Counted from the first letter of the stretch, positions 46,601-58,129 are shown. The stretch: 64,000 bases of DNA from Wyeomyia smithii (GCF_029784165.1 NC_073696.1:247747971-247811970); one strand, 5' to 3'. Notes: a model not told the origin generated them from the letters alone. Numbers and translations are program-made.

Positions 46601-47204
46601 AAACATGGACGTAATTCTACCTTTACGATGATCACAAATCTAATTCAAATCTTTCCAAGCTAGTTGTTGTTACGTACAATTTTTCAAAATATTGATCTTG
46701 ATAACTGGGCGTTTCCAACCGTTTTTGATTGTTTGTGCGTTTTAAGAGTTTAGGGTTCGTTGAAGGGTTTAGAATCTCGTTCAAATAATGAAATATTTGA
46801 AGGCCTTACAATATTTTTTGATTGTGCCGTGTCAAATAAATGTTGTGAAAAAAAATTTTTTTGATGATTCTTGGTTTGCTTTTGATCGTTCCCAAGAAGT
46901 ATTCAGAATATTTTGAAACGTTTCTTTTTCAATTTGATTATAAAAAACACAATTCAATGGTTTCGAATATTTTTCAAGCGGTTTCAAATTTACTTAAAAC
47001 TAAAAACAATGTACAAACTTTAAATTTTTTGAAACATTTCAAAATATTTTCTTATTATTGTTGTATTCAAATATAATTATAAATTATGTTAAACTTTTTG
47101 ACATTGAACTCACTTCTAAGAGAATTTAGGCGCCTGAATCATAAAATCTTGGAAATCTACTACGAAAAAGGTGATCAGGGTTTGGGATCGAGGTTTTGGC
47201 ATTA
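46601..47204. other. Intron 1, AT-rich, nothing recognised
   Basis: Several short AT-rich repeats of TTTTGAAACATTT type; no element boundary. Confidence 0.4.
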
Positions 47205-48345
47205 CTTACTTACTTTACTTTGTTGGCTAACGGACCGTTTGCCGGTCTAGGGCCGAACGAATTAGAGATGTCCAGCTTCTTCTGTCTTGGGCAGCCGTTC
47301 TCCAGTCTCCCCGTACACCAGCAGATCGTGCATCTTCTTCCACCGCGCACATCCACCGCGGTGGAGGCCTACCACGGAGTCGACGGCCTCTTTCTGGTTC
47401 TCTACTGAAGATAGTTTTGGCGGCTCTCTCGTCAGGCATCCTGGCTACATGTCCAACCCACTGAAGCCTGCCCCGCTGTATTACCTTCACTATATCAGCA
47501 TGTTTGTATACCTGGTACAACTCGTGATTCATGCGTCTGCGCCACACTCCATCTTCTAGTTTACCGCCAAGTATCGATCGCAGAACTTTACGCTCAAAAA
47601 CTCCGAGCACTCGTCGATCAGCTTCCTTCAGCGTCCATGCTTCATGTCCGTAAAGGGCCACCGGGAGTACCAGCGTCCTATACAGCGCTAGTTTTGTGCG
47701 AGTTTGCAAACTACGGGACCTTAGCTGGTTACGCAGTCCGTAGAAAGCCCTGCTCGCAGCTGCAACTCGTCGTTTCACTTCACGGCTCATGTCGTTGTCA
47801 CATGTCACAAGCGTACCAAGATAAGCGAATTCGTCAACCACTTCAAATCGTTCTCCATCTATCTCCACCTCAGCACCAACACCACGGGGACTCCCATGCT
47901 CTCTGCCAGCTACCATGTACTTCGTTTTGGCAGAGTTAATGACAAGCCCCAATATCGCTGCTTCCCTCTTAAAAGGTACGAAGGCCTCCTCTACGGCCTT
48001 ACGGTTGATACCGATGATATCGACGTCGTCCGCAAAACCAAGAAGCAAGTGAGATTTCGTGATGATCGTACCGTTTCTTTCGACGTTTGCTCTTCGTACT
48101 GCACCCTCAAGAGCGATGTTAAACAGTAGGTTGGAGAGCGCATCCCCCTGCTTCAGTCCATCCAACGTTACGAACGCGGCTGATGTCTCGCCAGCTATCC
48201 GCACGCACGATTTTGGTCCCTCCAGTGTCATACGACTAAGCTTTATTAGTTTCGTAGGGAAACCGTGTTCCAGCATGATCTGCCACAGCTCGTTTCTTTT
48301 AACTGAGTCGTATGTCGCCCTGAAGTCCACAAACAGATGGTGAGT
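47205..48345 (-). mobile_element. RTE-clade LINE, 5'-truncated, open frame intact
   Basis: Minus-strand 3' end of an RTE element with the ACTTACTTT tail at 47205-47222. The 5' side stops abruptly at 48345, exactly where the inverted terminal repeat of the neighbouring transposon starts. The nearest related copy continues for at least another kilobase past this point. Confidence 0.88.
47227..48330 (-). CDS. RTE reverse transcriptase, C-terminal 367 residues
   Basis: Part of a LINE ORF2, which copies the element's RNA at a nicked target. The start is artificial because the element is truncated. The frame opens in the palm domain (DFRATYDSVKRNELWQIML) and contains GDALSNLLFN and the catalytic GFADDVDIIG. 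A thumb region follows (AYLGTLVTCDNDMSREVKRR), and the C-terminus has RLQWVGHVARMPDERAAKT and RGRPPPRWMCAVEEDARSAG, typical of RTE/BovB proteins. No stop or frameshift over 367 codons, unlike the copies at 21-23 kb and 52 kb. It is probably the youngest RTE copy here, but it lacks the endonuclease and cannot act alone. It lies antisense in intron 1 of the wge-like gene. Confidence 0.9.
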   Translation of the reverse strand: MDFRATYDSVKRNELWQIMLEHGFPTKLIKLSRMTLEGPKSCVRIAGETSAAFVTLDGLKQGDALSNLLFNIALEGAVRRANVERNGTIITKSHLLLGFADDVDIIGINRKAVEEAFVPFKREAAILGLVINSAKTKYMVAGREHGSPRGVGAEVEIDGERFEVVDEFAYLGTLVTCDNDMSREVKRRVAAASRAFYGLRNQLRSRSLQTRTKLALYRTLVLPVALYGHEAWTLKEADRRVLGVFERKVLRSILGGKLEDGVWRRRMNHELYQVYKHADIVKVIQRGRLQWVGHVARMPDERAAKTIFSREPERGRRLRGRPPPRWMCAVEEDARSAGVRGDWRTAAQDRRSWTSLIRSALDRQTVR

Positions 48346-48530
48346 AGGCCATCCCTTATTTTAGAAAAATGGGCGCAATCATGAATTCAACCTCTCAAAA
48401 TGTTCGTCTCGACAAGCTGAAGAATATGATATCTTGTTGAGGTCCCTACGATAACGCTAAGTGGTTCCCCAACGGACCTAAAGATATGATAATATGAGCG
48501 ACCCTCACGCGGTGGCGAGCACGCTACTAT
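48346..48530 (+). repeat. Left TIR of the unclassified transposon
   Basis: Inverted match to about 50920-51101. Differences are scattered substitutions and short indels. The match weakens after GTGGCGAGC. Confidence 0.85.
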
Positions 48531-48631
48531 AGTAAGCGCTATACAGATACCAGGAAGCGAGTAGTAGGATCGGTTATCACATGTGTTGGTTTAACGAAAA
48601 AAAAGCTGTTTTTGAATAAAAACCAATTTAG

Positions 48632-50543
48632 TCATTTTGTTTTATGATCCAACAAAGTTCTGCAGGGTTGTCTTTTGCTTTTCCATGCAAAAGTATCAAT
48701 TTTTATTTTTTTCCCAGAAAATATGATAACAATTAAGTCGATTCCCGATGATAACTCAAAAGTGACCAAAATCAGTATGGGACAGTTATGCGGGTACCGG
48801 CAGTGCATCAACTTAATAGCTCTTTCAGCATGATCGTTTACTACTGTGAGACTATTGACAATTTCTACTCCCCTTTGATACGCAAAATTGGAATCCCAGT
48901 TCTTTGCCGGTAGTTCTAAGAAATTCGTTTCAATTCCTAATACTTTGAAAAATTGCATATTATTGGTCGTAACCAATTCTTGCAGCGGTGCATTCAATTC
49001 AGTGAGGCTTCGTTTTTTAGCTGGATTATCATCACCTTGTCTAATGGTAATAGATTTGACAACACTCTCTCGCGCCTCAAACGATAGACCTGTATCAAAT
49101 ACAGCCAAGCCAAGTAGTTCCTCGCTCAAATACCACGAATGGTCCAGGAATTTTCGCTGAGCAGCAGCAGATGCTTCCGGATGAGAGATTCAAATTCTTT
49201 CAGATCAGCCACCAACTTGAGGTCACTGCGTGGTGCAGAAGCAGCAAAAGAAGCAGCCCCATTTTTCCTTTTTTGTGTTGAATATTCATATTGAGATTAG
49301 TTACCACATTGTTGTTATGTTATTTGAATGGTATAGAATTACCTGTATTCACACTGGTGGTATCAAAGGACATTGCTTTGATACGATCAGAAATGTTCCA
49401 GTTTTTTAACAGTTAAACGACAGATTCGGCAATGGCTTTGCTTGTGCCTTTTTCAAGAAAAGGAACGCCAAGTAGCTGGGTAGTGTTTCTTCCCGTCACA
49501 AGTACAGCTTGTCGTTCAACTAGACCTCGTCCTGTCAACGAATTTACCACTTTACCATCCCAGTTAACCGTTAGATTATCGTTTGGATCGAAATAGTTAA
49601 TCAAATGTTGAGCTAAGTCGGATCGGTGATTGTCACGCTCACGATGAATAGTAGAACGGTTAATATTAGTATCCTCATGTCGATTCCAAATGATATGCTC
49701 GCCGCTGCCAAAATTTCTGTGGCAGAATTCGCACTGACCTTTGCAGCATCAAGAGCTTGTAGCAATTCAGGTGTCATAACGTTTTGTGTTCCTCTGATTC
49801 TCTGTGAAATGCGCTGCGATGGTTGATATTCCTCGTCTTTATCTGTATCCTCAAAATCTTCACCGGGTAAGCCGAATTCTACGGCGTTGACTATAAATGT
49901 GCAAAAAAAAACTATTGGTTTTAAATATTTTATGCAACTAAAACGAATATTACCGATTTTCGACTGAAATTCACTCTTTTTCCGGCGATCCTCCAATAGC
50001 TTTTGCTTTCAGTTTTTTCTGGATTTTGCCAGACAGAACTCCATCGATACCAGCGAAGATGCTTACTCGGGGACCTTTTTGGTCCTTGAAAAATTGTATT
50101 TCTTCTAAAAGAGCTTTCATCACTATCGGATCCCTTTCCTTTTGAGCATTTTGCTGCATTTCCGGTATCGCCATACTTTTAAAAACATCGAAAAGGTTAT
50201 CAAGCTTATTACAGAAGGGAGCTTCCTTTTTCATTTGCGCTTTGCTATTTTTCCGTGATAAATGTTTACTAATTGCAGATAGTTCAGCATGGAGTAATTC
50301 GACTTTCGTAATGCAATTCATTTCCTGGTTTGTGGGTATTTTTGTTTTCCGCTAGTAGCACAACACTTGTATAACGATATTCCTTGCACTAGTTCTAATA
50401 GAAAGCTTTGCTGATCGAAGCTGGTAATAAAACGCAGCCAATACTTGGCGTATCGTTGGGAGGCGTGCTCCAGTTATGAATTCACATTCTGGTCCCGCAA
50501 ATTTAACAATACTTACACTTCTTAGCTTATGCGCCATTTCCAC
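48632..50543 (-). pseudogene. Broken transposase-like gene of the long-TIR element
   Basis: Minus-strand frames in order: 50543-50352 (FAGPECEFITGARLPTIRQV); 50321-49971 (Lys-rich, QKGPRVSIFAGIDGVLSG); 49880-49613 (QNVMTPELLQALDAAKVSAN); 49604-49413 (LTVNWDGKVV, RQAVLVTG, LLGVPFLEKGTSKAIAESVV); and 49129-48632 (LAVFDTGLSFEARESVV, then VVNDHAERAIKLM). Between 49413 and 49340 the frame goes on past a stop into WNISDRIKAMSFDTTSVNTG. The order WDGK, FDTT.VNTG, FD, NDHAER resembles a transposase-like family common as 'uncharacterized protein' in arthropod genomes. An RNase-H-fold role is inferred. Stops, and a loss of sequence around 49160-49340, make it non-functional. Confidence 0.6.
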
Positions 50544-50919
50544 TATTTGCAGCTGTTAGAACCGAAGTAAGACTAAGCGTTGTTACTTGTATTAGTGAGC
50601 GCGTTGTCGAATCTTCGAAAATATTTTGATTAATTTACACATACAATGAAACCATTCATACTTATGAATGAACTCAGAGACCATCAAATATTACGTAATG
50701 CTTGAATTGGCAATTATTAGCCCCCGTTCTCCTCTTCGTAAATTCAATATGAGTAATCTAAAAAACTTCCATGGTAAACCTCCCCTTCTCCCCTTAAATC
50801 GTTACCTAATATGTGAATGAACTCTTATATATAAAAATAACACTAGCTGTGTTACATACAACATCGATTGACAGATTGGCACTTAGCGGCTTGTTGGTAA
50901 TTTTAGCTCGTACACTTTA

Positions 50920-51101
50920 GTAGCTCGCTTACCACCACGTGGGGGTCGCTCATACTACCATATCTTTAGGTCCGTTGGGAAACCACTTAGCGTTATCGTA
51001 GGGACCTAAACAAGATATCATTTTCTTCAGCTTGTCAAGACCAACATTTTGAGAGGTTGAATCCATGATTTCGCCCGTTTTTCTAAAATAAGGGATGGCC
51101 T
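50920..51101 (-). repeat. Right TIR of the unclassified transposon
   Basis: Inverted match to 48346-48530, ending TAAGGGATGGCCT at 51101. Confidence 0.85.
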
Positions 51102-51390
51102 ATGACCCATATGCATGTAACTACTACTAATGAACCATCTTGTAGCGCATGTGAAAGGTTTCTTGGTGCTTATTTATGCTTAGAAAAAAAATGAAAATCG
51201 ATCATCAATCAAAGCATCCCGAGATACCTCTCCGACAGACAATATTTTATTTGGAATGTCCTTGGAACTCTGGAAGTCGTTGCCATTGCTAAGGTTTGCT
51301 CTTTCAACCAGAATTTAAATTTTCGAATGATACCTCTGTAACCAGGAATGAGCAATGTATCTTCGGTTCCTTATTTTTCTGCTTGCCTAT

Positions 51391-51535
51391 CAAGCCAGTC
51401 GTAGTAGGTTCGAGTCTCGGCTCGGGGGAGACTGTTAGTGTCAGTTGGATCGTAGCGCTAGCCACGAAATTGTCCTGTGCACTAAACAGTCGGCTGCGAA
51501 GTCTGTGTATGAATAAACAGAGGGTCAAGTAAATG
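51391..51535 (+). mobile_element. SINE fragment, copy 3
   Basis: Starts at the B box region (AGGTTCGAGTCTCGGCTCGG), continues GACTGTTAGTGTCAGTTGGA and GGCTGCGAAGTCTGTGTAT, and ends AATAAACAGAGGGTCAAG. It matches copy 1 in opposite orientation and lacks the A-box head. Confidence 0.78.
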
Positions 51536-51899
51536 TTTTGCAAACGTAAAATGTAAATAAGTATAATTAAAGGAAAATTGAATGAAAATAAAAAGAATCC
51601 TCACTGTGGGGCGTTAAAGTCACATTTTCGTCACCTATAAATTATTTTATTATGCTTTTCAAGCATTTCGAAATGGATAATAATCCAGAAAAATTTTATG
51701 TCATTTATGCTTCTGTACAAAGGTTTCAGCACTTGAGACATTTTTGCGATTACGTACTTGACATTCGTCGTTCGTGCAAATAGTAGCTCTCATCAGTACT
51801 AAATATTTTTTGTGTCAAACCAATTTCTAAAATTACTAGAATGGCTGTTTTGATTTTTGACCCGCATTTCCATACATACAACGCACTGTGCGTCGCAGC

Positions 51900-52450
51900 G
51901 CAGTACCTGTCATCGCTCGAAGCTACGCTGCCAGCAGAAGAGGGTGAGCCTGAAGAAGCCCCTCTAGAGGATCGCTGGAACTATCGAGCGATCACAGTCC
52001 TGAATGCCGCCCACAAAGTGTTTTCCCAGGTCATCTTCCAACGCCTGTCACCTTTAGCCAGCAGACTTGTAGGAAGCTACCAGGTCGGCTTCATGCAAGA
52101 CGATCTACGACGCGGCAGACCCTCCCAAAATGCCAGGAGTTTGGAATCTCTACACACAACCATTTTCGTCAAATTTAAAGCCGCATAGGACACAATAAAC
52201 CAAGAGGGGCTATCCTAGACGAAAACGACTTTCTGGACAAGCTGACAAATATTAAAAGAAAGCTGAAGCTGACAATTAAAGCTACGAGAATGCGAATTGT
52301 TGTGTGAGGATTTCGGGTAGAACGTCGGACATCTTCGAGTCTCACAGGGGTCTTTGACAGACTGACGGTCTCTCCTGCTCAATGTTTAACGTCGCGCTGG
52401 TGGGTGTCATGAGACGGACAGTGTTTAATATGCGGGGCACGATTTTCATT
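51900..52450 (+). mobile_element. RTE-clade LINE, decayed + strand fragment
   Basis: The frame reads WNYRAITVLNAAHKVFSQVI, then GSYQVGFMQDDLRRG and TTIFVKFKAA, which are reverse transcriptase fingers/palm blocks. After stops and shifts, FNVALVGVMRRT near 52385 corresponds to LFNIALEGAVRRA of the 47-kb copy. It is a different, older subfamily. Confidence 0.72.
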
Positions 52451-53114
52451 TGTAACGTTTTCAATCTTGCTATTGCCTTTCCATTAATTATTTAGTTCTC
52501 TTTCATTATTTTAAATCTGATTCTAAAAGGTCTTAAGACAGTTTTAGAGTATTCTTGGATGTGCTTTCCATTTAATAGCAGTATAATTCGAAAGAATTTT
52601 TGATATTTAATTTTTAATATTTAATTTAGTTTGAAAAATGGTTTCTCGGCGCTTCCAGGATTTATACAAATTTGCAAACGATTTCGGGTTCGTTTATGCT
52701 TCTTATCATTTTTACCTTTGCAGTGTCATAGTTCGTGTTCTTTTGAAACAGTTTTTAGTAGTTTCTGACACACTTTAAAACGACTGTCTTTTATTTACTG
52801 TTTGGAATTTTAATCCTCTTTTTCTCAACTTTAATGCCTATGCGCGATTATTTTCTGATTGTATTGGTGGCTTTCCTTTTAGTATTTTATTTTATAAAAC
52901 AAGAAATTACTTTAAATTCCAAAAGCAATAATTAACCAACACCATAATTGATAAAGCACGTAAAATTAATTGAACGACTGTAAGCAACTAAACGATAACC
53001 CTGTTCAAGTTTGAAATTTTGAAGTTCTTTGCTACATAATCATTTCATAGAATTTTAATAATTTTCAACACAAATATCTTAAAAATGATTTGCTATCACT
53101 TTTTTTCATTCCAG
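52451..53114 (+). other. 3' end of intron 1
   Basis: AT-rich, nothing recognised except the acceptor tract CTTTTTTTCATTCCAG ending at 53114. Confidence 0.5.
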
Positions 53115-53229
53115 AACCCTGCGCTGCGTCCCGGGGCTCCGTGGAGCCGGAAAGCACTGGGATCCCAACGCTTCCAGTATGGAATCGGAAGATGACCTTC
53201 TACCGGACTCCGACGAAACGTACGCTCAG
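53115..53229 (+). CDS. wge: winged eye-like protein, coding exon 2
   Basis: Acceptor CATTCCAG (53114) and donor CTCAG|GTAAAA (53230). The first base completes the split Arg codon from exon 1, and the exon ends on a codon boundary. Its 38 full codons read TLRCVPGLRGAGKHWDPNAS, then an acidic stretch ending DETYAQ. It is too short to show as a long open frame. Evidence is the exact phase match, consensus splice sites and a composition unlike the AT-rich introns around it. Confidence 0.75.
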
Positions 53230-53297
53230 GTAAAACCATCAAAACGCTATCACAGTTTTCATATCAAATCGATCTGATCGATTTTTCCTACCCACAG

Positions 53298-54005
53298 GGC
53301 AAAGACACAGACCCGGTGAAAAAGCGTAAAATCAAGCGCAAAATAATCAAAAAGGCGAAACCTAAACCGAAGAGTGAAAAATCTGAAAAACCAGAAAAGT
53401 CAGAGAAATCCGACCGGCCAAAACAGCCTGCCAAGAAAATCAAACGCGAGGTGAAAGCTCTCATGTCCGATAGCGACAAACAGGCGGAGGAATCCTGTTC
53501 GTCGTCATCTGGCTCGGAGAAACCCACCGCTTCCAAATCGAAATCGGCCGATGCTAAGAAACGCAAACGGAAGCCCAAGGAGAAGAAAGAAGTTGTCGAG
53601 GTACTGGCGAAGAAACGAATGGCCAGCCTCAATGCAACAGCCATGCTGGCGGCAACATACGAGGTGCAAAGGATTCTCTACCGGAATACCGATTCTGATT
53701 CGGATAATCCGGCTCATAAGCCTAAATCTAAGAAGGCGAAAGAACAGAAGGACGCCAAAGAAAAGGAAGCCTCTAAGACAGACGACAAAAAGGAAACGAA
53801 AGAGTGCAAAACTGATGACAAAGCGGCCGATACTGAGAAGACTGCTAAAAGTTCTGAACTAGACAAAGTAAAGGAAACGAACAAAGAACAGAGTAAAGAA
53901 GAGGAAAAAGATAAACCTACTGAAATTGAGCCAAAAATTACTGTTAAAACGGAACTATTACGCGATAGAAGAGACGAACTGGAAGTCAAGCGAGAAATCG
54001 AGGAG
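53298..54005 (+). CDS. wge: winged eye-like protein, coding exon 3
   Basis: Acceptor CCCACAG (53297) and donor GAG|GTAAGT (54006); 236 codons, phase 0 at both ends. It is separated from exon 2 by a 68-bp intron. The N-terminal part is strongly basic (KKRKIKRKIIKKAKPKPK), followed by a Ser/Glu-rich stretch. A second ASLNA island, KKRMASLNATAMLAATYEV, lies at about exon residues 104-122. A long Lys/Glu/Asp-rich tail ends in VKREIEE. The repeated ASLNA island ties this exon to exon 1. Confidence 0.78.
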
Positions 54006-54073
54006 GTAAGTCAAAGTCATCAATATGCTAGCAACGAAGGAGACCGATAATGTTCACTATTGTATTCATCTAG

Positions 54074-54302
54074 CCACGGCCAATGTCCAGTAATGTTGTC
54101 ATCGCACAGGACACCGAGGTCACCATTACTGGCGTTTACGTCAATTCGTCCTTGGGAGCCAATCAGGAAGCTTATTGTAAAATGCAATATCGCGTGCAGC
54201 AAAGTGTAACCGAGGAGCGGCTAGTGCGCCCAGGCGAAGGCCCACCCCGTTCCTACACGCCACTGTCAGCGCTCTCCAGCATGAGGCCACCCAACGATCA
54301 AA
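54074..54302 (+). CDS. wge: winged eye-like protein, coding exon 4
   Basis: Acceptor CATCTAG (54073) and donor CAAA|GTAAGT (54303); 76 codons plus one base. It begins PRPMSSNVVIAQDTEVTITG and continues VYVNSSLGANQEAYCKMQYR, then VQQSVTEERLVRPGEG. This is the least repetitive and most ordered-looking part of the protein in the window, probably a conserved module of the family. The 68-bp intron before it joins in phase 0. Confidence 0.8.
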
Positions 54303-55054
54303 GTAAGTACCCAACATCGCAAATCAACTTGACAGAACGCTTTGATTTTCTGGTGGAAGGCGAAAAAATTGATCGCTCCTAATAACGTTGCATGACATGA
54401 AGCTTAATTTATCTCAATCAATTCCAATTGACGTACAAACTACCCTCACTTCCCACGGTTTCCATCGGATGCATCTGCGATTCTTTTTTCAACAACTCAA
54501 AAACAATAATTCCGTCATAATCCAATATCGATTGCAACCCCTTTTCCCCTCTCCATCGATCGATGATCATCAGATTTTCCATTATTATTTTTTCATTCTG
54601 CATTCCGCACAGTCGACCAATTTTATAACTTGATCTGCCCAAAAGGGGTGGCAAAAACGGAAGGTAAAGGATTCCTATGCAATTCACTTCCACTAATGGT
54701 GAAAAGCTTGCACCCGTTCATGTTGTGATTTCTCTTTTGTTTGGCGTTAAACACTATCTGAAAGCACGGTTGATAACATGTCAGGCAATTAATTAAAACA
54801 AAATTTCAACCACACAAACATCCGCTACTGTTGCTACTGCCGCTCTGTGCGGTGTGATTGCTGTCGAAGCTGTCACTAAACGAAACCAGATTTCACAAAA
54901 CGGTTGAACCTTTTGTGTCAAGCTCGCGCGCTTGTCAGCGGAGCGAACACTGAGAGAACGGTTGCGGCGGCGTTACGGATGATTGTATTAATTCAACTCC
55001 GAAGGGCAACACTCAGCACACAATATACTGAACGAGAAATTTTCCGCTTCACAG

Positions 55055-55201
55055 ATCTATCGACACCGCCGCTCTTCGGTCAACCGTCGCAGTGCGATTC
55101 ACCGCTGGGGCTGGGTCCACCGCGATCCTTCTATCCCCCACCGACATCGTCGTCCGGCAGTTCCAGCGCATTCTGTGCACCCATTCCACACGACAGTCCA
55201 G
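55055..55201 (+). CDS. wge: winged eye-like protein, coding exon 5
   Basis: Acceptor CGCTTCACAG (55054) and donor CCAG|GTAAGT (55202). The leftover base of exon 4 plus the first two bases make an Asn codon. The exon continues LSTPPLFGQPSQCDSPLGLG and PPRSFYPPP, a Pro/Ser-rich linker ending HDSP with one base left over. No later exon fits this phase before 64000, so the C-terminal part, including any BAH domain, must lie beyond the window. Confidence 0.72.
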
Positions 55202-57841
55202 GTAAGTTTGCGCACTACAAACGAATTGCATTACGCGAAAATATTATCAGCATCCTGATGAAATCCGTGCGTTCGTTTACTCCTCACCCATTATTGCAAT
55301 GTGTCAAATTGTCAATTATTGATGATTAATTGATTACAATCTGTTCGCGATAACAATCATGTCGCTTTCTCTCTTCCGAAAATGATACGTAATACAGTTA
55401 AACACTTTTGACAGCCCATGCTGTGTAAACTTTTCGTCATTCACCCACCACCATCATTCGGAACTCAGAAAAATTACTGAAGTATATACTATTGTTGTGC
55501 TCTTGTTTTCATTTGTTTTATATTTTAATCGTAGAATTTTGCGGATAGATGATTGAGAAAGGCAAGATTTTGTCAAATTCAAAATGGTCATAATTTCAAT
55601 ATAGAATAATCTGTGGCCTCTTAGCTTGAAGGTAAACGATAATAGAAGTTCAATTGAACTCTCCCATTCACCAGCAGATTTTTCATGACAGGAGAACGTT
55701 CGATGATTCAGACCAATACCCGGCAGCTTTGAAATACGTTCTATGCACAGCACTGTTCACAGTTACAGGAAAAAAACGGGAAAAACAGTTCTCCCACCCA
55801 CCCACATTCCGCATGCCAGCCCTCATCCCGTTGTTTCGCGTTGGTGTGGACTACGAAACTGCGAAGAAAATACGTGACTCACACCAGCAGGAAGTGCTAC
55901 GTAATAAAATTTTCCACATTCCATGCGAAAGAAACTCATCATTTTATGGGCCCTCGGAGAGAGTGGGGGTGGCGCACAGTTTCATTTCAGCGTAGAAAAA
56001 TTGGTTGCAGGTTTGTTTTTTTTTTTTTGTTTTTTTTTGGTGCAGATTGTGTACTCTATCTAAACTGACTGTTACCACCTCTTATGCCCAATTCTCGCTG
56101 ATAGCAAACTAAACATTTGGTTTCTTCCGGACGTTTACGTTCGCGCTTTCGATGTTCCGTCGAACGATGAGTCATCGGAAAGTGTTTTTCCGGTGAAAGA
56201 ATTGCAATTAATTAAATGCTAGCTAGAAATTTTGATCATTCCTGCAAGATGATTTAAATAAGTCCATAGTCGTATGTTGTTATACTATAACAGTCAGGTA
56301 TTAAACCAGTTCTCAAAATTCACGATTGAAAACTTAAGCTTCCTTTGTTCTGTGAAACGTTGGCAGATTGATATATATTTTTATTAGATACACGTAGGCG
56401 ACAACACTGAAAAACTATAAATCTCATCCCTGTCCACTAACTGTGATGGATTGGATTGATTTGGTAGTGAGCGAGTGCAATAAATAACGGTTTAATTCCG
56501 TTACATCGATGTCGATAATCCTTGTGCTGATATTTTCTACAAAAACAGATGCAGAATAGACACTGAGCTTTCGAAGAATGGAAATTTCTTTACGATTCAA
56601 TTGCAAAAAGTAATTTCATTAGTACGGGTAAATGTTTTGGATGTTTGTCGGTCGGCTGATTGTAGTATCGCATCAAAGCACTATAACGGTATTACCAAGC
56701 TTTGGCTCAGTCAATTATGTTTTCACCGCCGCAAAAAGTGGATTCAGTTTTCAACAAATGAAACTGGCGGATTGTTGATGAAGTTTAGCGAACTCGACAG
56801 TCCAAAAAGTACAGTACAAGTTATAATCCGCTACGCCGTCACGCCGCGGCTACTGACAGGCAAAAAAAGCGACGCTAGAAGAGAGCCCGTGCTGCTCGTG
56901 GTTGTGTCAAAGTGATGCTGAAACGGGAAAAGTCGTAGGCGAATGGAAAAAAAACCTGGATACCACAAACTAATAGCAGCAAACAGCGGTCACCAGTGCA
57001 GCACAATTTATGATAGCTTCAAAGAAAAAAAAAGTTGTCCACGCGAACACAAACAAAGCGACGGCAGCTTGAAAAGTGTCACCTATACCTACCTATAAGC
57101 TATACACTACCCAACCCACCTTCCGTCCGACACTCCAACCAACCAATCCCTGCTGTACACAGTAAACTGAGGTCTAAGCCGACTTGCTTCTCCATCGAGC
57201 AACGAACGAAAGGAGGGATGTCGCCATGAAAGGGCTTATACAGAAAAAAATCCCCAACAATAAACCATCGCTTGAGTGATGTCATTTGTTTGAGAAAGTG
57301 TTCCCCGCTATGAAGGCGAAGCTCGGTCAGTAACCACAGTAACGCTGTCCACTTAAAGGCCCTCTACGCGTAGGCAGAGGTTGTGACAAATTTAACTTTC
57401 TTGATTTCACATTCTCATACTAGCTTAAATCGCAAACTTGATATCAGCTGATATCATGAATATAGGACAATTCCCGATTTCTCGAAGATTTTCGAAAAAA
57501 CGTGAAAATAATACCCCAACTCTTCATGCGGAAAACAAAATGTACTCAGTTTTAGAGTGAGGTAAATGAATTTTTAATTTGATAGTACATCGTGGTTCGA
57601 AACAAAAGTAGCTGAATAAGTCTTGAAAACATTAGATTCATTCATATGATGACCTGTTTCTTGTTCCCGAATGATGCCAAAAAATCTATCCACAGCATCG
57701 CACATCCTAGTCTGGTAAAATGCTTGTAAAACGTAAATAAAAATGCTTGGTTGTTATAACATGTGAAGAAGATTAGGATTGCGAATTGATTGAAGAAGAG
57801 GAACTAAATATTGATGGTCTTTCAAAAATCAGCAATGATGC
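55202..57841 (+). other. Start of the intron after exon 5
   Basis: Donor GTAAGT at 55202, then mainly unique sequence. Moderately GC-rich patches at 55640-56000 and 56800-57400 hold open frames up to 113 codons without domain, splice support or phase continuity with exon 5. They may be regulatory. Confidence 0.35.
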
Positions 57842-58129
57842 TGCAGTTACTGTCTTTTTTTTTTTTTTTAAAGGTGGCGGGGAAATCTGCAAACAGACAC
57901 CTGAGAAGAGAACTCAGGGTGTGGGGATGAGACTAGGGGAGAGATGCTGGGGTAGTTACACTCGCCCAGACACCTACTGATCCCTGTCCCGACCCACTAA
58001 AACCCCTCCAGTCTCCAGCCCTGATCTTCCCGGAACGACGGTTAAGTATTACGTCGGGGAGTGGCTTTTGTGCGTGATGCACCCTCTTTACTCTTATAAC
58101 CTCCTAGCTAACTACCTGGAGACTGGTAA

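Larger units (their letters stand above)
48346..51101 (-). mobile_element. Unclassified DNA transposon with about 180-bp TIRs
   Basis: 2,756 bp. Both ends read AGGCCATCCCTTATTTTAG inwards. Similarity continues for about 180 bp, at over 85% by eye, through TCTCAAAATGTT, GACAAGCTGAAGAA, GGTCCCTACGATAACGCTAA and CAACGGACCTAAAGATATG. The interior holds a broken transposase-like frame on the minus strand. Bases outside the two ends (GGTGAGT and ATGACCC) do not match, so no target duplication is seen. Confidence 0.85.

Noticed and set aside
55654..55995. 113-codon frame as a possible sixth exon
   Set aside because: No acceptor in the phase needed after exon 5 (one base left over), and a composition unlike the flanking exons.
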